From Paenibacillus urinalis (lineage in GTDB: Bacteria > Bacillota > Bacilli > Paenibacillales > Paenibacillaceae), in contig NZ_CP118108.1 in NCBI RefSeq assembly GCF_028747985.1, positions 1,121,501 to 1,185,500 on the forward strand: DNA of 64,000 bases. Direction: 5' to 3'. Under the pieces are notes generated by a model that had not been told where the DNA came from, ran no database searches, and saw only the letters and a program-made list of their open reading frames with translations. This document shows, piece by piece, positions 1 through 9,538 of this stretch (position 1 is its first letter; each line of letters begins with the position of its first letter). Made by a program: the position numbers and the translations under genes.

Positions 1-110
1 TTACGGAAGCAGTCTATCTGGGAATGACAGAAGGTGAAATCAGGGAGATTTATCAGAAGGCACAGCAGGATCGTCATTTGGATCGGGTAGAGGGGGAAGA
101 GCATGATTGA
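1..110 (+). CDS. C-terminal end of a GntR-type regulator (partial)
   Basis: The frame beginning at base 3 is open from the window edge to a TGA at 108-110 and encodes 35 residues. The tail includes EAVYLGMTEGEIREIYQKA, which resembles the helical C-terminus of small YtrA/YhcF-type GntR regulators. The stop overlaps the ATG of the ABC ATPase at 103 by 8 bases. A GntR regulator translationally coupled to an ABC ATPase and permease is the usual YtrA-YtrB-YtrC layout, so it probably controls this operon. The DNA-binding half lies outside the window, so the family call rests on the tail and the context. Confidence 0.6.
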   Translation, partial: TEAVYLGMTEGEIREIYQKAQQDRHLDRVEGEEHD

Positions 111-1005
111 AGTATCGGGTGTAACGAAAGTATTTGAGACAGAGGCAGCGGTGAATCATCTGTCCCTTACTGTTCGGAAGGGCTCGATATTCGGCCTCTT
201 GGGATCGAACGGAGCAGGAAAGACGACGCTGTTAAAAACAATGGCAGGAATCTATAAGCCTGACAAGGGAAGTGTCTCCATTGACGGCGTACCCGTTTAT
301 GAGAATACACAATTAAAAAGCCGGATTATTTTTATGTCCGATATTCCTTACTTTTTCCCTCATACATCGATTCGCCAGATGGCTGCCTTCTACAAGCGAA
401 TGTATCCCGGGTGGAATGAAGAACGGTTTCGTCAGCTGGAATTGGTGTTCAAGCTGGACCTTACACGGAAGCTGTACCGAATGTCTAAGGGGATGCAGCA
501 CCAGGCTGCAATTATGCTGGCTCTTAGCTGTATGCCGGATGTATTGCTGCTGGATGAACCCATCGATGGGCTTGACCCGGTCATGCGCAAGATGATCAAG
601 AATTTATTATTCCAGGAGGCAGCTGAACGAGAGCTGACCGTCGTTATTTCTTCTCATAATCTAAGAGAAATCGAGGATATGTGCGATCATATCGGGATCA
701 TGCATAACGGAGTGCTCATGGTTGAGAAGGACCTGGATGATCTGAAGGCCGATACCCACAAGATTCAAGTAGCCTTCCGAGATGACCGTCATGAGGAGAC
801 CCTGTCCAGCCATGTTCGCATACTGCATGGAGAGAAGCGGGGAAGTGTGGAAATTTATATCGTGAAAGGCGATGAGCAGGAAGTGAAGGAAGCATTCAAG
901 GCTTACGATCCTTATGTGCTTGATATGCTGCCTCTCACGCTGGAAGAGATTTTTATCTATGAAATGGAGGACGCTGGCTATGACATCCATCCGATTATTC
1001 TTTAA
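103..1005 (+). CDS. ABC transporter ATP-binding protein (YtrB-like)
   Basis: This 300-residue protein is an ABC ATPase that would power the membrane partner encoded next. The Walker A motif GSNGAGKTT lies near residues 34-42, the Walker B motif is VLLLDEP, and the switch histidine is in SSHN. The signature motif is degenerate (MSKGMQHQ instead of LSGGQ), a variant common in this regulator-linked exporter group. The C-terminal ~80 residues form an extra domain typical of YtrB/BcrA-type ATPases. It overlaps the preceding regulator gene by 8 bp and the following permease by 26 bp, so the three are one operon. The substrate cannot be read from sequence. Confidence 0.9.
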   Translation: MIEVSGVTKVFETEAAVNHLSLTVRKGSIFGLLGSNGAGKTTLLKTMAGIYKPDKGSVSIDGVPVYENTQLKSRIIFMSDIPYFFPHTSIRQMAAFYKRMYPGWNEERFRQLELVFKLDLTRKLYRMSKGMQHQAAIMLALSCMPDVLLLDEPIDGLDPVMRKMIKNLLFQEAAERELTVVISSHNLREIEDMCDHIGIMHNGVLMVEKDLDDLKADTHKIQVAFRDDRHEETLSSHVRILHGEKRGSVEIYIVKGDEQEVKEAFKAYDPYVLDMLPLTLEEIFIYEMEDAGYDIHPIIL

Positions 1006-3010
1006 CCGTGGAGTGATTCTCCAAGATCTGAAGCAGCATGGATGGATTGGAATCTTGTATCTGCTGGCTCTGGCCTTTTTGCTGCCATTTGTTATGCTGG
1101 TTCATCCCGTTAGTGGAGGCCAGGGCAGAGAGATCGATTCTTTGTTTGATGTTTCAGACGATCTGACGCTTAATCTGCTGCTGATTTTTCCGATCTTTAC
1201 CGTAAGCTTTATTTTTCGATATTTGCATAGTAAGGCTCCGTCCGATTTATATCACAGCTTGCCGATTACACGGAACCAGCTGCTCACATCACATTTGTTC
1301 AGTGCACTGATCCTCATGTTAGTACCGGTGTGGGTAATTGCTGTCGTAACCGCATTGATTCGTTTGTTTGCAAGTAATCACTACATATATGAGCTGTCCG
1401 TTGTCTGGGAATGGGCGTGGCTGTCTACAGCGATCATATTATTTTTGTCTGGACTCACGGTCCTGCTTGCAGTAAGTCTTGGACAAACGATCCTTCAGCT
1501 GATTGTAACCTATGGTCTGCTCCTGACCCCGGCCTGGATCCTTGTGCTGGGTGTCATTCATATGGAGAGATTTCTATTCGGCTTCTCTAGTGAATATTAT
1601 GAAATGGGATATAGCACTGGATTTGAACTGGGCACTATTTCGCCATTTCTGAGGCTGACAGGACTGTCAGGTCAACCGTTCGGCTGGATGGAGATTCTTA
1701 TTTACTTGCTGTTAGGTGTCATGTTTATTATAATCAGTTATTTCTTATATCGAAAAAGAGATACGGCCGCCTCAGGACGAGCTATTGTCTTTCCATTTAT
1801 GACACTCCTGTTCCGTCTGCTGGTCATGCTGTTTATATCCATGGCATTAGGGGCCTATCTGTCCGAGGCGAATGGATACAGTACTCGTGGTTTAATAATT
1901 GGTTATCTCATCGGAGGGATTCTAGGCTGTCTTATTGCTGAGATGGTCGTCCGCAAGACTTGGCTCATATGGAGCAAACGCACACTCGCAAGCTCGATAG
2001 GATACAGTCTCTTGCTTCTTCTGCTGCTATATCTGCCTGTATCCAATATCGATGGCTTTGAAACTCGTGTCCCTAAGGCGGAGGACATTAAAGGTGTCGC
2101 TGTATCTGAGCATTTTACTAACCTCATTGATATGGATGAGGTAAATCAAATGCAAATTCCAGCGAAGCTGACCTGCAAGAGCTTCAGTCAGAATCCTGCC
2201 TATATTGAAGCGGTGCTTCAGCTGCATCAAGAGCTTATTGCCCAATATGAAGCAGGTGAGATCACACCTGTAAAGACTTCAGACCGTTCAAGAAATTTAG
2301 TTATTGCTTACGAGCTAGAGAGTGGGAATAAATGGGTTCGCGAGTATGAGCTGCAAGAAGGTCAGCTGGAGAACAGTCTAAGGAAGGTTATGGAGCACGA
2401 AGAGTATAAGAAGCAGTATGTTCAGAGCACCCTTCTGGATGAAGATACATCGAGAATTACATTAACAAGCTGGGAGGCGAATAAGAAGGTTACAATTAAG
2501 GATCCAGAGGACATTAAGGAATTTAAGCAGATCTTACTTAAAGAAATAGTGAGCATGAGTTATGAGGAACAGCTTGAGATGGGAAACAGCTGGGCGACAA
2601 TTGAGCTAACGAGTCCCAATCTACGTTACGGAAGCTATCAGTATCAAGAATGGAGCAAATCCTATGAGGAGCTGGAAGCCTGGATGGTAGAGAAGGGTCT
2701 TGCTGATCAAGCCAGAATGAATCCTTCAGATATCCGCGAAATGACAGTGACAAGAAACATTCCGAACACCGGTTTCTCCGGCAGTCAAGAGGATATGGAA
2801 TTAAACGAGAAATACTATGAACATATGGCGCAGCTATCTGGGGAAACGAGCGTAACAGAGGAGGTCAGTCAGTGGGATGTGCTAACACATCGAAAGGACC
2901 TGTCCGTATACGATGATTACAATTTGGATACCCCCTATCTCGTCAAGATCAAGCTGAATACAGGCGAAGTATTTATTAACGGCATGGAGCATTTTCCAGA
3001 GGGTATGTAG
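980..3010 (+). CDS. ABC transporter permease with extracytoplasmic C-terminal domain
   Basis: I chose the ATG at 980 (MTSIRLFFNRG), which overlaps the end of the ATPase gene by 26 bp. The frame is open further upstream, but that part lies inside the ATPase. The product is 676 residues. The first ~360 carry many hydrophobic segments, starting with a helix at about residues 22-40. The last ~300 are soluble and rich in charged residues, resembling the DUF6449-type tail of YtrC-like permeases. It is the membrane partner of the preceding ATPase. A terminator follows at 3091-3133. Confidence 0.85.
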   Translation: MTSIRLFFNRGVILQDLKQHGWIGILYLLALAFLLPFVMLVHPVSGGQGREIDSLFDVSDDLTLNLLLIFPIFTVSFIFRYLHSKAPSDLYHSLPITRNQLLTSHLFSALILMLVPVWVIAVVTALIRLFASNHYIYELSVVWEWAWLSTAIILFLSGLTVLLAVSLGQTILQLIVTYGLLLTPAWILVLGVIHMERFLFGFSSEYYEMGYSTGFELGTISPFLRLTGLSGQPFGWMEILIYLLLGVMFIIISYFLYRKRDTAASGRAIVFPFMTLLFRLLVMLFISMALGAYLSEANGYSTRGLIIGYLIGGILGCLIAEMVVRKTWLIWSKRTLASSIGYSLLLLLLLYLPVSNIDGFETRVPKAEDIKGVAVSEHFTNLIDMDEVNQMQIPAKLTCKSFSQNPAYIEAVLQLHQELIAQYEAGEITPVKTSDRSRNLVIAYELESGNKWVREYELQEGQLENSLRKVMEHEEYKKQYVQSTLLDEDTSRITLTSWEANKKVTIKDPEDIKEFKQILLKEIVSMSYEEQLEMGNSWATIELTSPNLRYGSYQYQEWSKSYEELEAWMVEKGLADQARMNPSDIREMTVTRNIPNTGFSGSQEDMELNEKYYEHMAQLSGETSVTEEVSQWDVLTHRKDLSVYDDYNLDTPYLVKIKLNTGEVFINGMEHFPEGM

Positions 3011-3090
3011 AGCGTGCAGCTTGACGCTAGGTGGAAAATGAAGTATATATGAATAGATCCGATTTGAATATGAGCGGCTTATGAGGAAGA

Positions 3091-3133
3091 ACCCGTAAGA
3101 ACAGGCAGGATGCCTATTCTTGCGGGTTTTTTG
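3091..3133 (+). terminator. Rho-independent terminator of the GntR-ABC operon
   Basis: The arms ACCCGTAAGAA and TTCTTGCGGGT pair with one G-U, an inner AGGCA/TGCCT stem continues the helix, and TTTTTT follows. Confidence 0.85.
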
Positions 3134-3200
3134 TGTTTATGCGTTTTTATTGAAGTGGATCAGAGTAAACAATCGAAGTGAGAAGGGAGAATGAACGAAC

Positions 3201-4067
3201 GTGAACAAGTCTAGTGAGATTCAAACATCAGGGATTAGGAAGGGGAGCGTGCGAAGTACATGGTGGAAAAAAGGCGGGCTGCTGCTCGCCTCCATCGGCC
3301 TAGCGATAACGCTAACTGTACCTTCAGCTCTTGCGGCAGGGTTCGAATTGTCCATTACGGGCAAGAAGATGCTGGATCAAACCGTATCGTCGTCGGGCTC
3401 TGCCATCTCGTCAGCGCTGCGTAAGCAGGAGAGCAGGCTGAAGACCCTCCATCAGCAGGATCAATCCGTTGATCAGCAGATCCGGACGATCTATTATGCG
3501 AATAAGGAATCGGAAACGAGACTGCTTGAACGACTCAGACAGCATGAAGCTGCACAAATTGATAAATTAACACAGGATGTAACGAGCACGAAGAAACGGT
3601 ATGAACCGCTGTTTGCCCTCTATTCCTCGCTGAACAAGGAACTGACCCTCGTAAGAAAGCTGAAGAACAAGAATCTGACGGCTGCAGTGAAGTCACAGGT
3701 AGACTCAACCAAAGTCGCGGTTACGCTCGCAAAGGAAGAGATCAAGCGTAAACAGGACAAGCTGACCGCGGCTAAAAAGGCGAGAGATGCCGAAGTCAAG
3801 AAGGTCAGGACAGCACTTGCGCAGAAAAATCCGGTCCAGGTACAGATTAGAGCAGCCAAGAGCAATATATCTGCAGCAAAGAAACGATTTACACAGGAAA
3901 TGAAGAACTTCAATGTTGTGACGAAGAAGAAGGAGGGCACAGCGGTTCTCTCATCGATTACAGCATTATGTACCATTGCAGAGGACATCGTAAGACAAAA
4001 GGAAGAACAGTATAAACTAGAGTCGAAGGTGAAGCAGGTCATCGCAGGAGCGGGCAAGCTGCTCTAA
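3201..4067 (+). CDS. Secreted lysine-rich coiled-coil protein, function unknown
   Basis: This 288-residue protein starts at GTG 3201 after AAGGGAG. A positively charged stretch (WWKKG) leads into a hydrophobic core and LAAG, a plausible Sec signal peptide ending near residue 46. The rest is almost entirely charged helix with heptad-like spacing and many K, Q and E residues, consistent with a long coiled coil, and it contains a single cysteine. I see no catalytic motif. It sits alone between the ABC operon terminator and a convergent peptidase gene. It could be a cell-envelope or spore-surface structural protein, but that is a guess. Confidence 0.75.
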   Translation: MNKSSEIQTSGIRKGSVRSTWWKKGGLLLASIGLAITLTVPSALAAGFELSITGKKMLDQTVSSSGSAISSALRKQESRLKTLHQQDQSVDQQIRTIYYANKESETRLLERLRQHEAAQIDKLTQDVTSTKKRYEPLFALYSSLNKELTLVRKLKNKNLTAAVKSQVDSTKVAVTLAKEEIKRKQDKLTAAKKARDAEVKKVRTALAQKNPVQVQIRAAKSNISAAKKRFTQEMKNFNVVTKKKEGTAVLSSITALCTIAEDIVRQKEEQYKLESKVKQVIAGAGKLL

Positions 4068-4102
4068 TCCTCCTCATACTCATTTTATATTGAAGATGAA
4101 GC

Positions 4103-4158
4103 AAGGCTGCACGTCATATATCACCATTCATGAAGAAGTCGTGACGATGTGCAGCCTT
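4103..4158. terminator. Stem-loop between convergent genes
   Basis: The arms AAGGCTGCACGTCA and TGACGATGTGCAGCCTT form a long, slightly bulged hairpin between the convergent coiled-coil and S9 peptidase genes. There is no strong T-run on either side, so intrinsic termination is plausible but not certain. A second inverted repeat with 8-bp arms (TCTATTTC/GAAATAGA) lies just beyond it at 4170-4201. Confidence 0.5.
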
Positions 4159-4208
4159 ACCTCAATATCATTCTATTTCTATTCGAAGTCTCGAAATAGA
4201 TCGCGAGC

Positions 4209-6224
4209 TTATTTATGCTCGTCAAACCAGCGGACAATATGATTCAAGCGTTTGACACGCAGACCTGGATGTCCCCCGCGTGACAGCTCATGACTGGATT
4301 TCGGGAACCGGATGAACTGTGTCTTCTTGCCAAGCCGTTTGAGTGCGATGAAGAGCTGCTCTGCCTGCTCGATCGGACAGCGAAGATCCTCTTCGCCGTG
4401 AAGAATCAGAAGTGGAGTCTCCACTTGCTCGACATACGCCAGGGGAGAGTGCTTCCACAATAATTCGGTATTCTTCCATACGTCACCGCCAATTTGATCC
4501 TCTGTGAAGAAGAATCCGATGTCGCTGACGCCGTAGAAGGAGATCCAGTTGGAGATGGAGCGCTGTGTAACGGCTGCCTTGAATCGATTCGTATGCCCTA
4601 CAATCCAGTTGGTCATAAATCCACCATAGCTTCCACCTGTTACGAAGAGCTGAGATTCATCAACAAAATCGTACTTAGTTAATGCATAGTCTACAGCTTC
4701 CATGAGATCTGCGTAATCTCTGCCGCCGTAATCTCCACGCACGGCATTAACGAATTCCTGGCTGTATCCGTGGCCGCCGCGCGGGTTCGTATAAATGACG
4801 GCATAGCCTCGAGCTGCCAGCAGCTGAAATTCAAGCATGAACGTAAATCCATACATGGCATGCGGACCCCCGTGAATTTCGAGTACAGTCGGAATTTTCG
4901 TCCCGCTCGGTGTTCCTGCGGGCTTCATCACCCAGCCTTGAATCGCTTCCCCGTCTGATGCCTTATAGTAGAATTCTTCCGGCTGAATGAGCTCGATTTC
5001 TTGGAGGAAGACCTCATTATGCTGTGTAAGTCTGCTCTCGAGCTGTGATTCGGTATCGAGGAGGAACAGATCTCCTGGCTGAGCCGGATCTGCAGCAGCA
5101 AGAATGAATTTCTCATCAGAGGACTTCTCGAATTGATAAATGTCTCTGTTGCCTTGCGAGATCCATTCGTAGCCCGAACCATCTGCTGCGATCTTCACTA
5201 GATGAACGCCGCCCTCACGCGAGACCAGACTGTACACCGATTGACCATCCTCACTGAACACGGGTCCGTTAGAACGAGTGCCGGATCGTATGTCGGTTAC
5301 CATGGAGTTTGTGAGCTGGATATCATACGCTTTCGTTACGGATAGCCATTCACCGTCCTGAACAGGACGAATGAACAGATTCACTTGAGTCGCATTATGA
5401 TGAGAACGATCACTTCCGAAGATGGCTAGCTTCTCGCCATCCGGAGAGTAGCTGACTGCATATACTGACCATTCGGAAGAGGTGAGCTTCCGGCGATTCT
5501 CTCCACTTGCGTTTATGACGTAGACGTCGGTAATTAGACTGAGATCTGGGTCTGAATCATCCTCTGGTATTTTTGCAACGAAGGCGATATTCTCTCCATC
5601 CGGTGACCAGCAGAAATCTCCGATGTCATAGTCTCCACCTGTTAACGGAGCTGCGTCGGCATTGGACCCTAATTGCTGTATGTATAAATGAGATCTGCGC
5701 CCGTTCCAGCGCCCGGTGCCGTCTGCTTTATAACGAATTCGATCAATGATTTCTTCTTCCAGCGGCTTCTTGGAATCTGCTGTTTCTGTCTTTGCATCTT
5801 CCGATGTATTCGAATCTGTCTCAGTGGACTGTGGCTCAACTTGCGTACGGAACAACAGCTTGCTGCTGTCCGGTGACCAGGCAAATCCGCTTACGCCATG
5901 CTCAGCATGGGTAACGACCTGCGCCTCACCGCCATTAGCAGGGATGACCCAGACCTGTGGTTTATCTTGATAGTTACGTATAAAAGCAAGCTTTCCTCCA
6001 TCGGGGGACCACATCGGCTGACGATCCTGTTCACCGCTTGTAAATACGATATCCTCATGACTGCCCAGCTCTACCATCCGGATATGAGAGCTATATCCGT
6101 TACGTTCCTTGTTAACGGTCTTGGATACATAAGCCACACGTTCTCCATTGGGAGAAATAGAAGGGTCGCTTGTCCAGATGAATTGATACAGATCTTCTGC
6201 TGTAATGCCTCGTTTATCACTCAT
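4209..6224 (-). CDS. S9 family prolyl oligopeptidase / acylaminoacyl-peptidase-like
   Basis: This 671-residue enzyme would cleave short peptides in the cytoplasm. The N-terminal ~400 residues hold repeated WSPDG/SPDGE blades of a beta-propeller. The C-terminal ~250 form an alpha/beta hydrolase. The catalytic triad is visible: Ser532 in GGSYGGF, Asp613 in HGEEDLRCP and His645 in SSHELSRG. The start is the ATG at 6224, with TAGGAGG nine bases upstream; an upstream in-frame ATG at 6281 lacks such a site. A propeller loop rich in S, T, E and D near residues 145-170 is an insertion-like stretch. It is monocistronic. YuxL-type peptidases are the closest family I recognise. Confidence 0.92.
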   Translation of the reverse strand: MSDKRGITAEDLYQFIWTSDPSISPNGERVAYVSKTVNKERNGYSSHIRMVELGSHEDIVFTSGEQDRQPMWSPDGGKLAFIRNYQDKPQVWVIPANGGEAQVVTHAEHGVSGFAWSPDSSKLLFRTQVEPQSTETDSNTSEDAKTETADSKKPLEEEIIDRIRYKADGTGRWNGRRSHLYIQQLGSNADAAPLTGGDYDIGDFCWSPDGENIAFVAKIPEDDSDPDLSLITDVYVINASGENRRKLTSSEWSVYAVSYSPDGEKLAIFGSDRSHHNATQVNLFIRPVQDGEWLSVTKAYDIQLTNSMVTDIRSGTRSNGPVFSEDGQSVYSLVSREGGVHLVKIAADGSGYEWISQGNRDIYQFEKSSDEKFILAAADPAQPGDLFLLDTESQLESRLTQHNEVFLQEIELIQPEEFYYKASDGEAIQGWVMKPAGTPSGTKIPTVLEIHGGPHAMYGFTFMLEFQLLAARGYAVIYTNPRGGHGYSQEFVNAVRGDYGGRDYADLMEAVDYALTKYDFVDESQLFVTGGSYGGFMTNWIVGHTNRFKAAVTQRSISNWISFYGVSDIGFFFTEDQIGGDVWKNTELLWKHSPLAYVEQVETPLLILHGEEDLRCPIEQAEQLFIALKRLGKKTQFIRFPKSSHELSRGGHPGLRVKRLNHIVRWFDEHK

Positions 6225-6418
6225 ACGTATGATCCTCCTAAATCGAAGTCGTTGGAAAGTATTGTCGTTCTTTACTATCATATCTCAATAAATTGATTGA
6301 TCACAATGTAACTTTAAATGATAGATAAGCAGGAACAGGAAGGAGGGGGAATTCGATAGGCTTGGAGAATTAATGCCCTGGAAACCGATCTGTTGATTAG
6401 AAGTCCGCTGGTGATGCA

Positions 6419-6454
6419 GCAAAAATAAGCCTAATCTCTAATCGAGATTAGGCT
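6419..6454 (-). terminator. Rho-independent terminator of the ssuD-like gene
   Basis: The perfect arms AGCCTAATCTC and GAGATTAGGCT have a 5-nt loop and, read on the minus strand, are followed by TATTTTT. It lies just past the stop of the monooxygenase gene. Confidence 0.85.
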
Positions 6455-6463
6455 CTAAGTCAT

Positions 6464-7603
6464 TTAAACACTGACTGTAATGGAACGGTCAGCCAGCTTT
6501 TTCTTAACTAAAGGCATCAATAGACGACCTGAAATCTCGGCTTCCTCCAAATGTGGATATCCGGAGAGGATAAAGGAGCTGACTCCCGCATCCACAAATT
6601 CCAGCAGTCTGTCCGATACCTGCTCTGGTGTTCCGACGAAGGCTACGGCACCCCCGCCGCGGACAGCAGATAGGCCGGACCATAGATTAGGTCCGATAAT
6701 ATAGTCCTGCTCCTTCGATTGCTCATACAGATCCATTTGGCGTTTCTGGTTCGTCGCATCTGTCTTGGCATGAAGCTTCTCCTGACTCTTCAGCTGATCC
6801 GGTTCAACCTTGCTTAGAATATTCCAGGCGGCTGCCCAAGCTTCTTCCTCTGTCTCACGTACGACAAGCTGAGCTCTTATTCCGTACCGAAGCGTGCGTT
6901 CTACACCTGTGTTGTCTTTCAGCTCCGCAAGATGCTGCTCCATCTCGGCAATTTGTCCTTGAATCCATTCCACCGGCTCAGCCCACATCAAGTAGACATC
7001 CGCGCTCTCCGCTGCAACCTTCTTGCCTGAAACAGAGCTTCCTCCAAAATATAGCGGTGGGTGTGGATTCTGCACAGGAGCAGGCTTGCTTACACCACCT
7101 TCAACCGCGTAATGTTTGCCTTCATAATCAAATCCTGCTCCGCTGCCATCTTCGCCCCAGACACCTTTAACGACATCCAAAAATTCCTTCGTCCGTTCAT
7201 AACGTTCATCATGGCTTCCATGAAGCGGGTCGCCGGTTGCCTTGAGATCCTGAGGATAGTGGCCAGTAACAACATTGATAAGCGCACGGCCACCGGACAT
7301 TTGATCCAGAGTGGAGGCCATACGGGCTGCAAGCACAGGTGAGATCAGCCCTGGACGCATTGCAATAAGCGGCTTCAGCTTGGTGGTATGAGCCGCGACC
7401 CAAGAGCCGACGATCCATCCATCCCAGCAATCTCCTCCGGCAGGAATGAGTGTGAACTCGTACCCTGCTTTTTCTGCGGCTTGTGCCACCTGTACGAAAT
7501 ACTCCTGGGAAGGCTTGCGCTCGAGTAAGGTACCAATATATCTTCCATCCCCATTCGTGGGAATAAACCAACCAAACTCTACGGATTGTGCTGCTGTGCT
7601 CAT
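6464..7603 (-). CDS. ssuD: FMNH2-dependent alkanesulfonate monooxygenase (SsuD family)
   Basis: This 379-residue protein belongs to the bacterial luciferase-like group that desulfonates alkanesulfonates to aldehyde and sulfite using reduced FMN. It shows the SsuD start (FGWFIPTNGDGRYIG), the IPAGGDCWDGW block, the INVVTGHYPQDL block and GTPEQVSDRL near the end. I chose the ATG at 7603, nine bases from AGGAG, over one six bases upstream that sits too close. No ssuABC transporter or flavin reductase is nearby, so substrate and reductant must come from elsewhere. It is transcribed away from an AraC-type regulator. Confidence 0.9.
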   Translation of the reverse strand: MSTAAQSVEFGWFIPTNGDGRYIGTLLERKPSQEYFVQVAQAAEKAGYEFTLIPAGGDCWDGWIVGSWVAAHTTKLKPLIAMRPGLISPVLAARMASTLDQMSGGRALINVVTGHYPQDLKATGDPLHGSHDERYERTKEFLDVVKGVWGEDGSGAGFDYEGKHYAVEGGVSKPAPVQNPHPPLYFGGSSVSGKKVAAESADVYLMWAEPVEWIQGQIAEMEQHLAELKDNTGVERTLRYGIRAQLVVRETEEEAWAAAWNILSKVEPDQLKSQEKLHAKTDATNQKRQMDLYEQSKEQDYIIGPNLWSGLSAVRGGGAVAFVGTPEQVSDRLLEFVDAGVSSFILSGYPHLEEAEISGRLLMPLVKKKLADRSITVSV

Positions 7604-7787
7604 TATCATGCACTCCTTTCAAGGTATGCTTGCATTATTGTCATTCACTCTATATATTTGGTATAAAAATAATTACAACTAATACGGTAGGAATAGTATA
7701 TTAATCAGTTTAACAACCTTGAACGAATCGAACCATATCAATAGAAGGGAATCAGATTTATCATTTTGTGGGTATCGGAGGGGTTAG

Positions 7788-8660
7788 ATGTTTACAAATA
7801 TGAAGGAAGACGTTCACGAATTTCTGGAGATTCATTTTTTTAATCCTTCTGCTTATGAGAAGGGGAGTGCTGCATGGCCTATCCGTTTAGGGGCTAATGC
7901 TGCCAAGCCAGCCTATCGCATTGGACCGCGGGTAACGCCATATTACTACCTGCTGATGGTGCTTGAAGGCGAGGGGACGTTCATTCAGAGCGGGAAGACC
8001 TACTCGCTTCGCCCGGGGGACTTGTTCTGTCTCTTTCCTCAAGTTACACACGAATATTACACCGCAGAGGACAAGACGTTACGGAAAATCTTTTTTGCCT
8101 TTGACGGAAAGCATGCGCTGTCCTTGCTTGCAAGAGCAGGTCTTGGGCCGTCAAGACCCCATCTGCAGGGAGGACTGAATGATGAAGCCGTTGAGATCAT
8201 GAAGTCGTGGTTCGATCACTGCCGAATGGAGCTGACCGATTTATCGCGGCTGACCTATCTTCAGAAGGTATTTGACGCGCTTGCTGTGAATGAATCGAGT
8301 CTGGCTGAGACGCCGGAGGAGCCTTCTTGGGTACAGCAGGGTAAAGAGTATCTGGAAATTCATTACGCTGGAGGCATTACCATCAAGAGTGTAGCTGATT
8401 ATGTTGGCGTTGAGCGCACACATTTTACTAAAACATTTCATAAAACGTATGGCATCTCTCCGATGAAATATATGCAGGAGCTGCGAATGAATGAGGCGAA
8501 GCTGCTTCTCACAGGCACGAACTATAAGCTCGGAGAAATTGCCCAATCTGTGGGATATCCCGATCTGTTCTCGTTCTCCAAAGCTTTTAAGAGCTATGAG
8601 GGCGTCTCACCAGCCAAATACCGTGAAAAACACACAAAAGGACAAGCTCTGAGGGGATAA
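7788..8660 (+). CDS. AraC family transcriptional regulator (cupin sensor)
   Basis: This 290-residue regulator has an N-terminal cupin-like sensor (YLLMVLEGEGTF, LRPGDLFCLFPQVTHEYY) and two helix-turn-helix motifs in the last ~100 residues (IKSVADYVGVERTHFTKTF and LGEIAQSVGYPDLFSFSKAF). The start ATG follows GGAGG by six bases. It is divergent from ssuD and convergent with the sugar ABC transporter operon, which it may activate in response to a sugar. That link is by proximity only. Its stop lies inside a shared terminator. Confidence 0.9.
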   Translation: MFTNMKEDVHEFLEIHFFNPSAYEKGSAAWPIRLGANAAKPAYRIGPRVTPYYYLLMVLEGEGTFIQSGKTYSLRPGDLFCLFPQVTHEYYTAEDKTLRKIFFAFDGKHALSLLARAGLGPSRPHLQGGLNDEAVEIMKSWFDHCRMELTDLSRLTYLQKVFDALAVNESSLAETPEEPSWVQQGKEYLEIHYAGGITIKSVADYVGVERTHFTKTFHKTYGISPMKYMQELRMNEAKLLLTGTNYKLGEIAQSVGYPDLFSFSKAFKSYEGVSPAKYREKHTKGQALRG

Positions 8661-8687
8661 CCCTTGACTTGTCCTTTTGTGTGTTTA
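8628..8687. terminator. Bidirectional terminator between araC-type gene and sugar permease
   Basis: Nineteen-base perfect arms (beginning AAACACACAAAAGG) flank a loop of about 21 nt. T-rich tracts follow on both strands. The hairpin begins inside the last codons of the AraC gene. Confidence 0.9.
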
Positions 8688-8688
8688 T

Positions 8689-9504
8689 TTAACCTTTGAG
8701 AGAGCCTGCCGTCACGCCTGAGATGAAGAAGCGCTGCAGGAACAAGAACATGACCAGCATAGGCAGAGATATGATGACAACGCCTGACAAGAGTCCTGGA
8801 TAATTCGTAGAATACTCACCCTGGAACTGCAGCAGCGCCAGCGGGAGGGTCATCTTCGATTGATCCGTAATCAGCAGGAGCGGGAACAGTAACTCGTTCC
8901 ATACCGAGACAAACAAGAAGGTAGCCGTCGCTGCTAGATAAGGGACCGAGAGCGGCATCGCAATCTGGAGATACATGCGTGACTCTCCAGCTCCATCGAT
9001 ACTGGCGGACTCAAATACCTCTCTAGGCAAGGATTTCATGAAGCCGTTGATCATGAACACAGAGAGCGGCATAAGAACCGATACGGAGACAAGGATGAGA
9101 CCGATCCGGCTGTTCGTCAGCCCCAAATCCCGCAGGAAGGAGTGAATCGGAATCATGTTAACCTGAGAAGGCACCATGAGACCAATGACGAACAGGAGCA
9201 ATATCGTTTTGGATATTTTATTCTTGAGACGGTACAGTCCGAACGAGATCATGCTTGCGAGAACAAGCAGCACAGCGACTGTCGAGAACGAGACGATGAC
9301 ACTGTTGCTGAAATACATCAGCATCGGCTGGCTTTGAAATAAGTGAATATAATTATCCAGCGAGAAGGAGGAAGGCACTCCGATCGGATTCATATAGAAC
9401 TGCTGCTGGTCCTTCATCGTTGCCATAACGACAACAAGCAGCGGAAGCAGAATAATAATGGCATATAGCGTGAGCAGCAGCTTGCCGAGCGTACGAGCAA
9501 ACAA
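8689..9504 (-). CDS. Carbohydrate ABC transporter permease (MalG type)
   Basis: This 271-residue inner-membrane protein has six predicted helices and the EAA-type loop ESASIDGAGESRMYLQIAMP, which contacts the ATPase. The start is a TTG at 9504 with AGGAGG ten bases upstream; the ATG nearer the site is out of frame. It is the last gene of a binding protein - permease - permease operon of the CUT1 family for oligosaccharides or glycosides. No ATPase gene is present, so a shared MsmX-type ATPase is likely to energise it. Confidence 0.92.
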   Translation of the reverse strand: MFARTLGKLLLTLYAIIILLPLLVVVMATMKDQQQFYMNPIGVPSSFSLDNYIHLFQSQPMLMYFSNSVIVSFSTVAVLLVLASMISFGLYRLKNKISKTILLLFVIGLMVPSQVNMIPIHSFLRDLGLTNSRIGLILVSVSVLMPLSVFMINGFMKSLPREVFESASIDGAGESRMYLQIAMPLSVPYLAATATFLFVSVWNELLFPLLLITDQSKMTLPLALLQFQGEYSTNYPGLLSGVVIISLPMLVMFLFLQRFFISGVTAGSLKG

Positions 9505-9538
9505 GGGATATCATCCTCCTTTCACATGCTAGGCTTTG

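Noticed and set aside
6300..6425. Possible riboswitch or relic between the S9 peptidase and ssuD
   Set aside because: Some hairpin potential but no match to S-box or other known consensus, and it lies downstream of ssuD rather than in a leader.
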